Shown: piece after piece, positions 23,312 to 32,285 of the stretch
How the letters are laid out: each line of letters begins with the position of its first letter
Numbering within the stretch: the first letter of the stretch is position 1
From: Bacteroidaceae bacterium
Lineage (GTDB): Bacteria > Bacteroidota > Bacteroidia > Bacteroidales > Bacteroidaceae
DNA length: 64,000 bases
NCBI GenBank assembly: GCA_017958545.1
Contig: JAGDCM010000091.1
Span: 1 to 64,000, forward strand
Reading direction: 5' to 3'
The notes under the pieces: generated by a model
Told to the model about the DNA's origin: nothing
What the model saw: the letters and a program-made list of their open reading frames with translations, nothing else
Databases searched by the model: none
Program-made: the position numbers and the translations under genes

Positions 23312-23802
23312 TTTTGTAATACAATTAAATACTTTTCAATGCAAAGGTACACTTTTTTCTCAAAATAGTAAAGGTTAATGATTATTGTTTATTGATTATT
23401 GAAGGCTTTTTAATCGTTTGCACTCGAATATTTGCTGCTGTGCACTCCAACACTTTTTCCTCTGCACACGAAAAAGTTTTCTTCTGCACTCCGGCAAAAA
23501 ATCGAATACACAAAATATTCGTTTCGCGGATGTAGCAAAAAAGGATTCGGCAAGTTTTAAGCACAGATTTTGCAAAAACACGTATTTAAGCGATTTTTTT
23601 TATTTTTTTTCGAAAGAATCCATTTACCCGTTTTTCGACAAAATCCTATTAAAAAAAATAGCTTAAAACCCACATTTATAGCCCATTCCGAGCGGTTCCA
23701 ACATTTGCTCATCGTATAAATAATATATGTATGGGAGCATTTGTCCGTCACAAAAATCACATATATATGGATACTATTCATTTTTTAACCTAAAAACACA
23801 TT
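23312..23802. other. AT-rich gene-free gap between toxin-antitoxin pair and sigma factor
   Basis: It holds the antitoxin promoter element and a short 7-bp tract (23379-23399: tgattat, tgtttat, tgattat). At 23420-23500 the word tgcactcc recurs around A- and T-runs. I found no convincing TAnnTTTG for the sigma gene. Minus-strand frames of 60-75 codons here lack family features and are not called. Confidence 0.55.
23342..23349 (-). promoter_or_regulatory. TAnnTTTG (-7) element of the toxin-antitoxin pair
   Basis: The minus strand reads TACCTTTG, 30 bases before the antitoxin ATG. Confidence 0.7.
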
Positions 23803-24675
23803 ATGCCTATCAGACAATTCAAAAGCACACAGAGCATCACGGAACGCGATTCCGTGTCAGTAGAAAAGTACCTGCGCGATGTCAAGCGCTACAGCCAAGC
23901 GACAGAGGAAGAAGAGAGACAGCTGGCGCGTACCATCCGGGAAGGCGGTGAGGAAGGCGAACTGGCAAAACAGCGCCTTGTTGAGGCTAACCTGCGCTTC
24001 GTCATCACGGTGGCAAACCAGTACAAACAGGCGAACATGGAGATGGCAGACATCATCTCCGAGGGCAACATCGGACTTATCCGAGCCGCTGAGAGATTCG
24101 ACGAGACACGCGGCATCAAATTCATCTCCTTTGCCGTGTGGTGGATACGGCAGGCAATCCAACAGGCAGTATCGGAATACGGACAGACGATTCGCAAGCC
24201 ACAGCACGTCATCTCCCAACAGCTTCTGTACAACCGCCTGCTCAACGAGACAATGCAACGCGAACAACGCTACCCTACTGCCGAGGAATTCGCCGCCTTT
24301 GCAGGCATCGACATTCAGCATGCCAACGTGCTCTTAAACAGCAAGCAGAACTTCGTGTCAACAAGCACACCGGCCTACGGAAAAAGCGAAACAACTGTGG
24401 GCGACTGTTTGAGCAACGACAGCAGGACAGACAACGAAGTGGATCGGAAATCACTGTCAGACGACATCAAACAAGTCTTCCGACTCCTGCTCAATGACAA
24501 GGAAGCTACCATACTCTGCAGCACATTCGGTCTGGAACAGAACGAGGAAACGCTTTATACCGTTGGTCTGAAATTGGGTCTTACAAGGGAACGAGTACGC
24601 CAGATTCGAGAAAAAGCCATCATAAAAATCCGCAAGTCACCTTACAGGGAGCTGTTGAAACAGCACCTCGGATGA
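23803..24675 (+). CDS. Sigma-70 family factor, group-2 (RpoD-paralogue) type
   Basis: This encodes 290 residues, the size of the short Bacteroidetes RpoD. Region 1.2 is 'SVEKYLRDVKRYSQATEEEERQLARTI'; region 2 has 'EANLRFVITVANQY', 'IISEGNIGLIRAAERFDETRGIKF' and 'ISFAVWWIRQAIQQAVSEYG'; region 4.2 has 'LGLTRERVRQIREKAIIKIRKS'. Compared with the housekeeping Bacteroidetes factor as I remember it (region 2.4 end 'LAEQSRIVRLPLN'), this one reads 'VSEYGQTIRKPQHV', so promoter recognition may differ. It is probably an alternative factor, with the housekeeping rpoD elsewhere. It stands alone, downstream of the accessory region. Confidence 0.85.
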   Translation: MPIRQFKSTQSITERDSVSVEKYLRDVKRYSQATEEEERQLARTIREGGEEGELAKQRLVEANLRFVITVANQYKQANMEMADIISEGNIGLIRAAERFDETRGIKFISFAVWWIRQAIQQAVSEYGQTIRKPQHVISQQLLYNRLLNETMQREQRYPTAEEFAAFAGIDIQHANVLLNSKQNFVSTSTPAYGKSETTVGDCLSNDSRTDNEVDRKSLSDDIKQVFRLLLNDKEATILCSTFGLEQNEETLYTVGLKLGLTRERVRQIREKAIIKIRKSPYRELLKQHLG

Positions 24676-24716
24676 ACTGTCTACTCGTCTACTAACGACT
24701 TATCAACTAAGAAAAC

Positions 24717-25715
24717 TCACTGTCCTCCCAGGCGGGAGAAATACTCGAGGATATCGTCCCAGGTCTTGAAGGTGTCGCTGCCGAACTCCAGGAATGCAGC
24801 CATAGAATCCTGCTGCTCACCACGGCTGATGAGATAGTCGCCGTAGAGAAGATGCCTCTGATTGGTGAACACCGTATGACTCCACGCAGGAACACCGACA
24901 TACTCCGTGAGCCACTCCACAACAGCGGTCATCTCCGATGGCTCAGACGACACAGAGGGCGACACAAAATACACCTGATAAGCCTCTATCAGCTGACGCA
25001 CAGCCTTCTGAGAACTGCCGGAAGGTTTGCCATAAGCATCCGTCATGGTCTCCATACCGATGTACACGATGGGACGCTCGCGACGCTCCTGACGGTCGTC
25101 AATCCAGCGGATGACAGGCAGCACGGAATGCATGAAGGACTGGTCGTCCATGCGGTGCTCGCCATGAAACGATATAGCCTGCGGATAGTGCGCACGGAAG
25201 GTGTCCCAGGTGTGGACAACGGGGTCCTTGTCACCAAAGAGGCCGAAGACACGACAATCCTCGCCCTCGTCCCCAGCATGCAGGAAATTGCGCTCCGTGA
25301 ACTGGCGATACTCCTTCACAAGCGGTTTGTCCACATAGAACTCCTGCACACCGTCCTCCCTGGGCGAGAAGAAGGTCTGCTTGCCCATCATCCCGTGGCT
25401 CTGCATCGTGTCGCCGATGGCAAAGGCGGGATTCGTGAGGATGCGGTCGTAGCCGTAGAGCATCTCGGCATACATGCCGCCCATCGAGGTGCCGAGGATG
25501 AGCGAAGGCTGTTCCCTCTCGCATGTGTCAAGCAGAAGCTGAAGAGCCTCCTCGGGATGTATCGGAAGGTCTGGAGCCACCACACGGGCTTCGGGAAGCA
25601 CCTGACGCAGGCGGGTCACAGTGCCGGAGCGGCCGCTGGAACCGAAACCATGAACGTAGAGTACCGTCTTGCCCCGCATGAGTTCGGGAAACTGCTTGAT
25701 ATAGGGATTGTCCAT
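24717..25715 (-). CDS. YqiA-like alpha/beta hydrolase fused to a degenerate HAD nucleotidase-like domain
   Basis: This encodes 332 residues. Residues 1-205 form an esterase of the YqiA/UPF0227 kind: 'KTVLYVHGFGSSGRSGT', nucleophile Ser77 in GTSMGG (75-80), Asp in 'FGDKDPVV', His187 or His196. Residues 214-332 resemble the deoxy 5'-nucleotidase C-type HAD family ('VYFVSPSVSS', 'TNQRHLLYGDYLISRG', 'FLEFGSDTFKTWDDILEYF'), but the expected DMDG motif reads 'VYIGMETMTD', losing both catalytic Asp. A longer start at 25769 would overlap lptD by 46 bases, so the ATG eight bases after the lptD stop is chosen. The substrate is unknown. Confidence 0.75.
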   Translation of the reverse strand: MDNPYIKQFPELMRGKTVLYVHGFGSSGRSGTVTRLRQVLPEARVVAPDLPIHPEEALQLLLDTCEREQPSLILGTSMGGMYAEMLYGYDRILTNPAFAIGDTMQSHGMMGKQTFFSPREDGVQEFYVDKPLVKEYRQFTERNFLHAGDEGEDCRVFGLFGDKDPVVHTWDTFRAHYPQAISFHGEHRMDDQSFMHSVLPVIRWIDDRQERRERPIVYIGMETMTDAYGKPSGSSQKAVRQLIEAYQVYFVSPSVSSEPSEMTAVVEWLTEYVGVPAWSHTVFTNQRHLLYGDYLISRGEQQDSMAAFLEFGSDTFKTWDDILEYFSRLGGQ

Positions 25716-25723
25716 AGGAGAAG

Positions 25724-28627
25724 TCAATACCACTCGAGGTTGTCGGAATAGCTGCTCTGCTTCTTCCACTTGAGGGCGTCGGCAAGCATGCTGCTGTTGG
25801 CCTGGAAGGTGAAGTTATACGAAGTATAAGGATAGAGCACCACAGAGCAGCTCATGTTGAAGCAATGGAGGTCGCGGGCCAGAGAGGCGGTGGTCATGGA
25901 GAGGCGGTTGCGGTTGAAGTCGTAGCCGGAGGAGAACGTGATGTTCCAACCCGTGGCGATGCGGACATTGCCCGAGAAGTTGAGAGTGTGGCTCAGAGCG
26001 TAGGGATAGCGCATCGTCTCTTTGTTGAACGTGCCGGAGGTGTTCTCGCGCACCGTGATACCGTAGCTCACGGAAAGGCTCCAGGGGATGTTGAACTTGA
26101 GGTAGCCGTCCTTATCCAATTCGTCCTCCCCTTCCTTCTTCTTGGCACCGCGCTTGGCACGCTCACGCTCAGGATCCACATTGGGATTGTTGGGGTCGGG
26201 TTCATCATCGTCATCGTCGTCATTCTTCTTGTCGAGGTCGTCTTCCTTCTTGCCCGTGAAGAAGTTGATAAGCTTCTTGAAGGTCTGGTTGTTGAAGGTG
26301 TAGCTGAAGTTCTGACTCATGCCCTGGAAACGTCCGAAGCGTCCCCTGCTCCACTCCGTGTGTTCGCCCACATAGGGATTGCCGTTCTTGTCGAGGTCGT
26401 AGGCGTAAGTGGCAAAGACTGCAGTCATTGAGAGCGTGTAGCTCTTGGTAATCTTGAGACGCAGACGCGTGGTGAGGTCGCTCCACGGGCGCGTGGCAGC
26501 AGCCATATTATAGGAGAGCGAGGCACCCAGTTCGTCAATGAGCGATATCTTGCGGAAACCCGTGGAGTCGCGTTCGGAATGTATCTTCATCTCGATGTTG
26601 TTGGAGACGTCCAAGGTGACGAGACCCGTCTTGCCCGAGGGCGCCGTGCCGTAGATACCGCCTGCAAAAGGACTGTAGACCACCGTCTCCACACTACCGT
26701 CGGAATTGGTGCGCACGTAGCTGTCGTAGAGCCCCCAGAACGGCTGGGAGAAGTCAGGGGCATAGGAGAACGACACCGTGGGAGTGAACACATGGCGCAC
26801 AGCATCTATCTTCTTGCGCAGGAATCCTATCGTGGGACGGTAGAAGCCGTAGAGCTTGGTGTTCATCGAGAGGTTGAGCGAGAAGTTGTAGCAGTTGTAG
26901 AAACCGTAGAGCGTGTCGCGCTTCACCGTGCGGCTGTCGTTGTCCCACGACTGCATCACCTTGTGGGAGTACATGCGGTCGACGAAGTTGAACTGCGGAG
27001 TGACGTTGATATACTTGAAGAGCTGGAACGTGGCGGAGACGGGTATGGTGTGCATCATACCGTTGCGCCAGTCCTTGATGAGATTGCTCTTGAAGAGCTT
27101 GTTTTCCTTGGTGGTGATGCTGTTGGAGAGCGTACCTGTGTAGGACAACGCTATCTTCTCGTACCACTTCTCCTTGCCCGCCTGCTTCTTTCGCTTGAAG
27201 GGATTTATGCGCGCCAGAGTGACGTTGAGCGTGGGCAGAGTGACGGATATGCTGGAGTCGCGCATATTCTGCGAGAGGTTGAACGATGCGGAGAGCGTGA
27301 GACCTATGTCATTGAACGTCTTGGAGTAAGATACAGACGAGGTGCGCGTTGACTGGGTGTAGGACTCTGGATTGTACATCGACACGAGGTTGTTGCGCTC
27401 GTAGTCGACAGAGGCGAAGTTGACGCTGGCCGAGAACGACTGCGTGGGATTGGCCTTGGGATCCTGACGATGGGTCCACGTGAACTTGAGCGAACGCGTC
27501 ACGGAGTAGTCGGGCATGTTCTTCTCACCCAGTATCGTGTTCTGGAAGGAGAACATGACATTGCCGGAGAACTTATAGCGCAGGTTGTAGGTGGAATAGG
27601 CCGAGAGACCCCACGAACCCTTTGTGTAGATCTCGCCCAGAAGTTTCAGGTCCACATTGTCGTTGATGGCGAAATAGTAACCGCCCTCGCGCAGATAGAA
27701 GCCACGGGTACTCTCGTCACCGTAGGTGGGCATGATAAAACCGCTGTGGTAGGACGAGGAGAACGGGAAGAAACCGTAAGGTATGGCAAGCGGAAGCGGC
27801 ACATCCTCCACCACGAGGTAGGCCGGACCGAAGACCACCGTCTGTCCCGGGCGCACCTTGGCCTTGGTGAGACGCAGATAGAAATGGGGATGCTCGGCAT
27901 CGCAGGTGGTGTAGCGACCTTTGCGCACATACATAACACCGGTGGAGTCGCGCTTGCTCTCCTCGCTCATCATGTAGCCCTCGCCCTGCTGGGTATAGAC
28001 ATTGGAAATGAAACCGCGATGCGTCTTGAAATTGTACGACATCCTGTCGGGGTCGTATTCCTCGTCGCCCTGCTTGAAGACGGGTTTGCCTATTATCTCG
28101 CCCACGGAATCGGGACGACCGTTGGCATGCACAATGCTTGAGTCGAGCGACATGTTTATCTCGTCTGCCGTGAGCTCCATGTTCTGATAGTTCACCTTGC
28201 TGTCGCCGAAGAGCCATGCACGCGAGTTCCTGTAGTCGAACATGATGGAGTCTTTGGCCTCATACTCCACAGGGTCGTCGATGGTCGACTTATTCTTGCG
28301 TTTGTTAAGAGTATCAGCGGCAAGGGAATCGACGGCGAGAGTGTCGGAGAAAAGGCTGTCGGCAAGGGCGAAGTCGTCGTCCGAAACCTCCGAAACGGTG
28401 TCGAGAGCGTCCCACATATCAGGGAACATGGGTTTCATGCGCTCCTCGTCGAGCGAGTCGCGAACGGTCTGAGGAAGGGAGTCGGAAAGAACCGGCGTCA
28501 CAGAATCGGCATGAGCAGATACAGAGTCGCTCTGCCCGCCTTCGTCACTGCGCACAGGTGAACCGCCTGCCATCATCGAAATGAAGACAGACATGAGGAA
28601 AAATATAATTATACAACCCTTCTTCAC
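25724..28627 (-). CDS. lptD: LPS-assembly outer-membrane protein LptD
   Basis: This 967-residue protein has a signal peptide (1-22) and starts with GTG. A Ser/Asp-rich spacer follows, then an OstA-like beta-jellyroll ('MFDYRNSRAWLFGDSKVNYQNMELTADEI' region, about 128-240) and a large beta-barrel rich in alternating aromatic strands. Bacteroidetes LptD is of this single-chain form. It inserts lipopolysaccharide into the outer leaflet. An unusual Asp/Asn/Lys-rich stretch near residues 800-850 (six Asp in a row, then Pro/Asn and Arg/Lys clusters) is probably a loop between barrel strands. It is followed eight bases later by the hydrolase fusion. Confidence 0.92.
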   Translation of the reverse strand: MKKGCIIIFFLMSVFISMMAGGSPVRSDEGGQSDSVSAHADSVTPVLSDSLPQTVRDSLDEERMKPMFPDMWDALDTVSEVSDDDFALADSLFSDTLAVDSLAADTLNKRKNKSTIDDPVEYEAKDSIMFDYRNSRAWLFGDSKVNYQNMELTADEINMSLDSSIVHANGRPDSVGEIIGKPVFKQGDEEYDPDRMSYNFKTHRGFISNVYTQQGEGYMMSEESKRDSTGVMYVRKGRYTTCDAEHPHFYLRLTKAKVRPGQTVVFGPAYLVVEDVPLPLAIPYGFFPFSSSYHSGFIMPTYGDESTRGFYLREGGYYFAINDNVDLKLLGEIYTKGSWGLSAYSTYNLRYKFSGNVMFSFQNTILGEKNMPDYSVTRSLKFTWTHRQDPKANPTQSFSASVNFASVDYERNNLVSMYNPESYTQSTRTSSVSYSKTFNDIGLTLSASFNLSQNMRDSSISVTLPTLNVTLARINPFKRKKQAGKEKWYEKIALSYTGTLSNSITTKENKLFKSNLIKDWRNGMMHTIPVSATFQLFKYINVTPQFNFVDRMYSHKVMQSWDNDSRTVKRDTLYGFYNCYNFSLNLSMNTKLYGFYRPTIGFLRKKIDAVRHVFTPTVSFSYAPDFSQPFWGLYDSYVRTNSDGSVETVVYSPFAGGIYGTAPSGKTGLVTLDVSNNIEMKIHSERDSTGFRKISLIDELGASLSYNMAAATRPWSDLTTRLRLKITKSYTLSMTAVFATYAYDLDKNGNPYVGEHTEWSRGRFGRFQGMSQNFSYTFNNQTFKKLINFFTGKKEDDLDKKNDDDDDDEPDPNNPNVDPERERAKRGAKKKEGEDELDKDGYLKFNIPWSLSVSYGITVRENTSGTFNKETMRYPYALSHTLNFSGNVRIATGWNITFSSGYDFNRNRLSMTTASLARDLHCFNMSCSVVLYPYTSYNFTFQANSSMLADALKWKKQSSYSDNLEWY

Positions 28628-28673
28628 GGGCGCTTACAGTCGCGTATGCATATGCGCACTATAGTTCAAGGTG

Positions 28674-28681
28674 CAAAATTA
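28674..28681 (-). promoter_or_regulatory. TAnnTTTG (-7) element of lptD
   Basis: The minus strand reads TAATTTTG, 46 bases before the GTG start. Confidence 0.6.
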
Positions 28682-28787
28682 CATCTTTTTTCTTTACCAA
28701 AGGGCCACAAAGCACTTAAAAAATCAAAAAAACAGCCGTTGAGGAATAATTCTTGGCTAAGAATGCGCGTATATGATTTTTTTTCCA

Positions 28788-28795
28788 TACCTTTG
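28788..28795 (+). promoter_or_regulatory. TAnnTTTG (-7) element of rho
   Basis: TACCTTTG lies 27 bases before the rho ATG, after a run of eight T. Confidence 0.75.
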
Positions 28796-28822
28796 CACAA
28801 GTAAAATTCCAACTACCTTTTT

Positions 28823-30499
28823 ATGCACACAAAAAGTCAACTGGAGTCCATGACTATGGACGAACTGCAGACTTTAGCCCGACAAATCGGAGCTGAAATG
28901 TCAAGCGACAAGACCACATTAGTATACAACATTATAGATAAGGAAAGCGAACTGCCTTCCACACCCGTAGTGGAAGCTCCCAAGAAGAAACGCGGTCGCC
29001 CTTCGAAGGCCGAAATAGCAGCACGCGAGGCTGCCGCAGCACAGGACGGGAAGAAGGAAGAACCCGCTGAGGAGAAGCCCGCCCGCAAGACACGCGCCAA
29101 GAAGGCGGAAGCTGCTCCCGCAGAGCCCGCTCCCGAAGCAGCTCCCGAAAAGGAAGAAGCCAAGGAGGCTCCCAGGAAGGAACGCGCCGTCAAGAGCACG
29201 AAGACATCTGGCAGGGGTTCGAAGACATTCGTCGTGATACGCGACGTGAAAACCACCGACCAGATACTCGCGGAGATGAATATGCCCAAGCAACAGCTGG
29301 AGGACGACACCGAAGACCTCACGAAGAACGTGACAGCCAAGGCTCCCGCCGCAAAAGCTTCACAGCAACCGGAATACGACTTCGGTGACAACATCAAGGG
29401 AGAAGGCGTGCTCGACATACAGAACGACGGCAGCGCATTCCTACGCTCGAGCGACTACAACTATATGCCCTCGCCCGACGACATATCTGTGTCGAACCAG
29501 CTCATCCGCCTCTACTCGCTCAAGACGGGCGACACCGTGAGGGGCAGCGTGCAGCCGCCTGTGAACGGCAGCCGCTACTTCGTGCTCACCACAGTGGACA
29601 GCGTGAACGGATGCGACCCTCGCACCATCAGGGAGCGCAGCCCCTTCGAGCATCTTACCCCGCTCTTCCCCGACGAGAAATTCAAGCTGTGTAGCGGACG
29701 CGGCGACAACCTCTCCGTGCGCGTGGTGGATCTCTTCTCACCCATCGGCAAGGGACAGCGAGCACTCATAGTGGCTCAGCCCAAGACCGGTAAGACAATA
29801 CTGATGAAGGATATCGCCAACGCCATCGCCAAGAACCATCCCGAGGCATATCTCATGATGCTGCTCGTGGACGAGCGACCCGAGGAGGTGACGGATATGG
29901 CACGCACGGTGAACGCAGAAGTGATAGCATCCACATTTGACGAACCAGCCGACCATCACGTGCGCATCGCAAACCTCGTGCTGGAAAAAGCAAAGCGCAT
30001 GGTGGAATGTGGACATGATGTGGTCATCTTCCTCGACTCAATCACACGTCTGGCACGCGCCTACAACACTGTGCAGCCAGCTTCCGGCAAGATACTTACG
30101 GGCGGTGTGGACGCCAACGCAATGCACAAGCCCAAGCGCTTCTTCGGCGCAGCACGTAACATCGAGAACGGAGGCAGCCTCACCATCATCGCTACGGCAC
30201 TGACCGACACAGGCAGCAAGATGGACGAAGTTATATTCGAGGAATTCAAGGGTACGGGCAACATGGAACTGCAGCTGGATCGCACACTGGCTAACAAACG
30301 CATCTTCCCCGCAGTTAACATCGTTCAGTCGAGCACACGACGCGACGACCTGCTGCAGGACAAGACCACTCTGGACAGAATGTGGATACTGCGCAAGTTC
30401 CTCGCCGACATGAACCCCATCGAGGCTATGAGCGAGATGAAGTCACGAATCGAGCAGACGCGCAGCAACGAGGAGTTCCTGCTCAGTATGAACTCCTAA
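28823..30499 (+). CDS. rho: Transcription termination factor Rho, with long disordered insert
   Basis: This encodes 558 residues against about 420 in E. coli. A SAP-like Rho N-domain (7-40) is followed by an insert of about 135 residues (50-185) rich in Lys, Ala, Glu and Pro, with an AT-hook-like KKKRGRPSK at 54-62. The RNA-binding part starts at 'GEGVLDI' (194-200); Walker A 'AQPKTGKT' is at 318-325, Walker B '[18 protein letters not shown]' and the Q-loop region '[12 protein letters not shown]' follow. In Bacteroides thetaiotaomicron an equivalent insert drives phase separation of Rho (established knowledge). Its 3' end overlaps the convergent mtaB by 57 bases. Confidence 0.96.
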   Translation: MHTKSQLESMTMDELQTLARQIGAEMSSDKTTLVYNIIDKESELPSTPVVEAPKKKRGRPSKAEIAAREAAAAQDGKKEEPAEEKPARKTRAKKAEAAPAEPAPEAAPEKEEAKEAPRKERAVKSTKTSGRGSKTFVVIRDVKTTDQILAEMNMPKQQLEDDTEDLTKNVTAKAPAAKASQQPEYDFGDNIKGEGVLDIQNDGSAFLRSSDYNYMPSPDDISVSNQLIRLYSLKTGDTVRGSVQPPVNGSRYFVLTTVDSVNGCDPRTIRERSPFEHLTPLFPDEKFKLCSGRGDNLSVRVVDLFSPIGKGQRALIVAQPKTGKTILMKDIANAIAKNHPEAYLMMLLVDERPEEVTDMARTVNAEVIASTFDEPADHHVRIANLVLEKAKRMVECGHDVVIFLDSITRLARAYNTVQPASGKILTGGVDANAMHKPKRFFGAARNIENGGSLTIIATALTDTGSKMDEVIFEEFKGTGNMELQLDRTLANKRIFPAVNIVQSSTRRDDLLQDKTTLDRMWILRKFLADMNPIEAMSEMKSRIEQTRSNEEFLLSMNS

Positions 30500-31795
30500 G
30501 AGACGCATATCGACGACATTGCCCTCCAGGCCTTCGGGTTTGGAGGGTTTTTCGTATCTGTACTCCACGCGGATGTAGTTGTCTGTAAAACCGTACATCA
30601 CACCCTCCTTGCGGCTGTGCTCCAGAAGCACGGGACGCACACAGCCCTCGTAGCGACCGTAGAACGCACGCATCTTCTCATCGGAGAGAGCTATGATGCG
30701 CTGGCTGCGCTGATGCTTCACCTCGGGAGCTACGCTGTGGGGAATCTCAAGGGCCTTGGTGCCCGGGCGCTCGCTGTAGCTGAATACATGATACTCGCTC
30801 ACGGGCAGCGCCTCCATGAAACGGTAGGCATCCTCGAAGAGAGCGTCCGTCTCTCCTCTGGTGCCGACAATGACATCCACACCGATATAGGCGTCCGGCA
30901 TCAGTTCTAGCACGCGCTCCACCTTGCTGCGGAAGAGCGATGTGTCGTAGCGCCTCTTCATCAGACGCAGCACCTCGTCGCTGCCGCTCTGAAGGGGAAT
31001 GTGGAAATGAGGCATGAAAGCACGCGAGGACGCACAGTAGCGTATGATGTCATCGGTGAGCAGGTTGGGTTCTATGCTGGAAATACGGTAGCGCTCTATA
31101 CCATCCACCTCGTCAAGTGCTCTGATGAGGTCGAGGAACGATTCACCAGTGGTGCGACCGAAGTCGCCGATGTTGACACCCGTGATGACAATCTCCTTGC
31201 CTCCCTGCGCTGCAACACCCCTCGCCTGCTCCACTAAACTCTCTATGGAACCGTTGCGGCTCCGTCCTCGGGCAAAGGGTATGGTGCAATAGGTGCAATA
31301 GTAGTCACAGCCGTCCTGCACCTTCAAGAAATAACGCGTGCGCTCGCCCGACGCACACGAGGGAAAGAACTGCCGTATGTCTGCCGTGCGCGATGTATGA
31401 TATTCGTGCTTCACCAGTTCGCGCTCCTCCGGCATCAGGGAGATGCGTTTCAGTATCTCGGGCACCAGTTGTGACTTCTCCTCGCTGCCAAGCACAAGGT
31501 CAACACCACTGAGGGATGCTACTTGCTGAGGTTTCAGTTGTGCATAGCAACCCGTCACCACCATCAGAGCTCCGGGATGACGGCGGGCCATCTTGGATAT
31601 CTGCTGACGGCATTTGTGATCAGCCACCTCAGTGACGCTGCAAGTATTGACAACACAGATGTCAGCCACCTCATTGTCAGTCGCGAGCTCTGCGCCCTCT
31701 TCCTTGAGACGGTCGACGATGGATGACGTTTCTGCATAATTCAGTTTACAACCCAGTGTAAATACCGAAAATTTGCGTCCTTGGAGTCGTTTCAT
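30443..31795 (-). CDS. mtaB: tRNA t6A37 methylthiotransferase MtaB
   Basis: This encodes 450 residues. The N-terminal MTTase domain has Cys ligands in 'FTLGCKLNYAET', 'VNTCSVTEVAD' and 'VVTGCYAQ'; the radical-SAM motif is CDYYCTYC, followed by 'IPFARGRSRN'; a TRAM domain forms the C-terminus. The 'GCKLN' form identifies MtaB rather than MiaB (GCQMN). It adds a methylthio group to t6A at position 37 of ANN-decoding tRNAs. TACTTTTG stands four bases before the ATG, so the mRNA may be leaderless. The last 57 bases lie antisense to the rho coding region. Confidence 0.95.
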   Translation of the reverse strand: MKRLQGRKFSVFTLGCKLNYAETSSIVDRLKEEGAELATDNEVADICVVNTCSVTEVADHKCRQQISKMARRHPGALMVVTGCYAQLKPQQVASLSGVDLVLGSEEKSQLVPEILKRISLMPEERELVKHEYHTSRTADIRQFFPSCASGERTRYFLKVQDGCDYYCTYCTIPFARGRSRNGSIESLVEQARGVAAQGGKEIVITGVNIGDFGRTTGESFLDLIRALDEVDGIERYRISSIEPNLLTDDIIRYCASSRAFMPHFHIPLQSGSDEVLRLMKRRYDTSLFRSKVERVLELMPDAYIGVDVIVGTRGETDALFEDAYRFMEALPVSEYHVFSYSERPGTKALEIPHSVAPEVKHQRSQRIIALSDEKMRAFYGRYEGCVRPVLLEHSRKEGVMYGFTDNYIRVEYRYEKPSKPEGLEGNVVDMRLLGVHTEQELLVAARLLDS

Positions 31796-31799
31796 GGTG

Positions 31800-31807
31800 C
31801 AAAAGTA
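31800..31807 (-). promoter_or_regulatory. TAnnTTTG (-7) element directly before mtaB
   Basis: The minus strand reads TACTTTTG-cacc-ATG, leaving room for essentially no 5' leader. Confidence 0.7.
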
Positions 31808-31891
31808 CCAAAAATAGGCCTATTTTGGGGCGATTTTAAAAAAAAATAAAAAAATTATCGCATTTTTCTTTGCTGTTTCACAAAATCGACG

Positions 31892-31899
31892 TACCTTTG
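31892..31899 (+). promoter_or_regulatory. TAnnTTTG (-7) element of the small lipoprotein gene
   Basis: TACCTTTG lies 52 bases before the ATG at 31952. Confidence 0.7.
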
Positions 31900-31951
31900 C
31901 ACCGGTTTTAAGAACAATTGATTGTTTTACAGTATTAAAAAGTAGAAAAAA

Positions 31952-32122
31952 ATGAAAAAGTTAGCTTTTGTTTTCGCAGCTGTTGTTGCTGTTTCTTTCG
32001 CTTCTTGTGGTAACAAGACCGCTCAGGCTGAGGCCGTTGACAGCGACAGCGTAAGCGTTGACACCGTTGCTTGCGACAGCGCTTGCGACAGCGTTGCTTG
32101 CGATAGCGTAGTTGCTGAGTAA
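31952..32122 (+). CDS. Small Cys/Asp/Ser-rich lipoprotein (56 aa)
   Basis: A short gene with every expected signal: TACCTTTG promoter, A-rich leader, ATG and strong terminator. The protein starts 'MKKLAFVFAAVVAVSFASC', a lipoprotein signal with lipobox Phe-Ala-Ser-Cys (Cys19). The mature 38 residues are almost only Ala, Val, Asp, Ser and Cys, with the repeats VDSDSV, CDSAC and VACDSV, giving three more Cys at an alternating spacing. I know no named family. It may be an abundant envelope lipoprotein; the strong promoter-terminator pair suggests high expression. Confidence 0.8.
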   Translation: MKKLAFVFAAVVAVSFASCGNKTAQAEAVDSDSVSVDTVACDSACDSVACDSVVAE

Positions 32123-32144
32123 TAAGATTACAAAGACACTATCC

Positions 32145-32177
32145 AGGGGATTGCCGATAGGCAGTCCCCTTCTTTTT
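32145..32177 (+). terminator. Strong rho-independent terminator after the small lipoprotein
   Basis: An 11-bp stem (AGGGGATTGCC with GGCAGTCCCCT, one G-T pair) and GATA loop, followed by TCTTTTTT. Confidence 0.9.
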
Positions 32178-32224
32178 TGTCTTACTCCCACCCCTCACCG
32201 GGAAGAGCAACAAGTCCAAACAGA

Positions 32225-32257
32225 CAAAAAAATCTCGCAGGAAAAACCTACGAGATT
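32225..32257 (-). terminator. Terminator of the rpsF-rpsR-rplI operon
   Basis: AATCTCGCAGG (32231-32241) pairs with CCTACGAGATT (32247-32257) with one mismatch and a five-base loop; on the minus strand the stem ends in a T-run. Confidence 0.85.
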
Positions 32258-32285
32258 CTTATATTTTAAGTAAGGAGATTGATTC

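Noticed and set aside
23382..23781. Minus-strand frames of 60-75 codons between the antitoxin and the sigma gene
   Set aside because: They are AT-rich and Cys/Phe/Lys-biased, with no promoter or family match, and several overlap each other in different frames.
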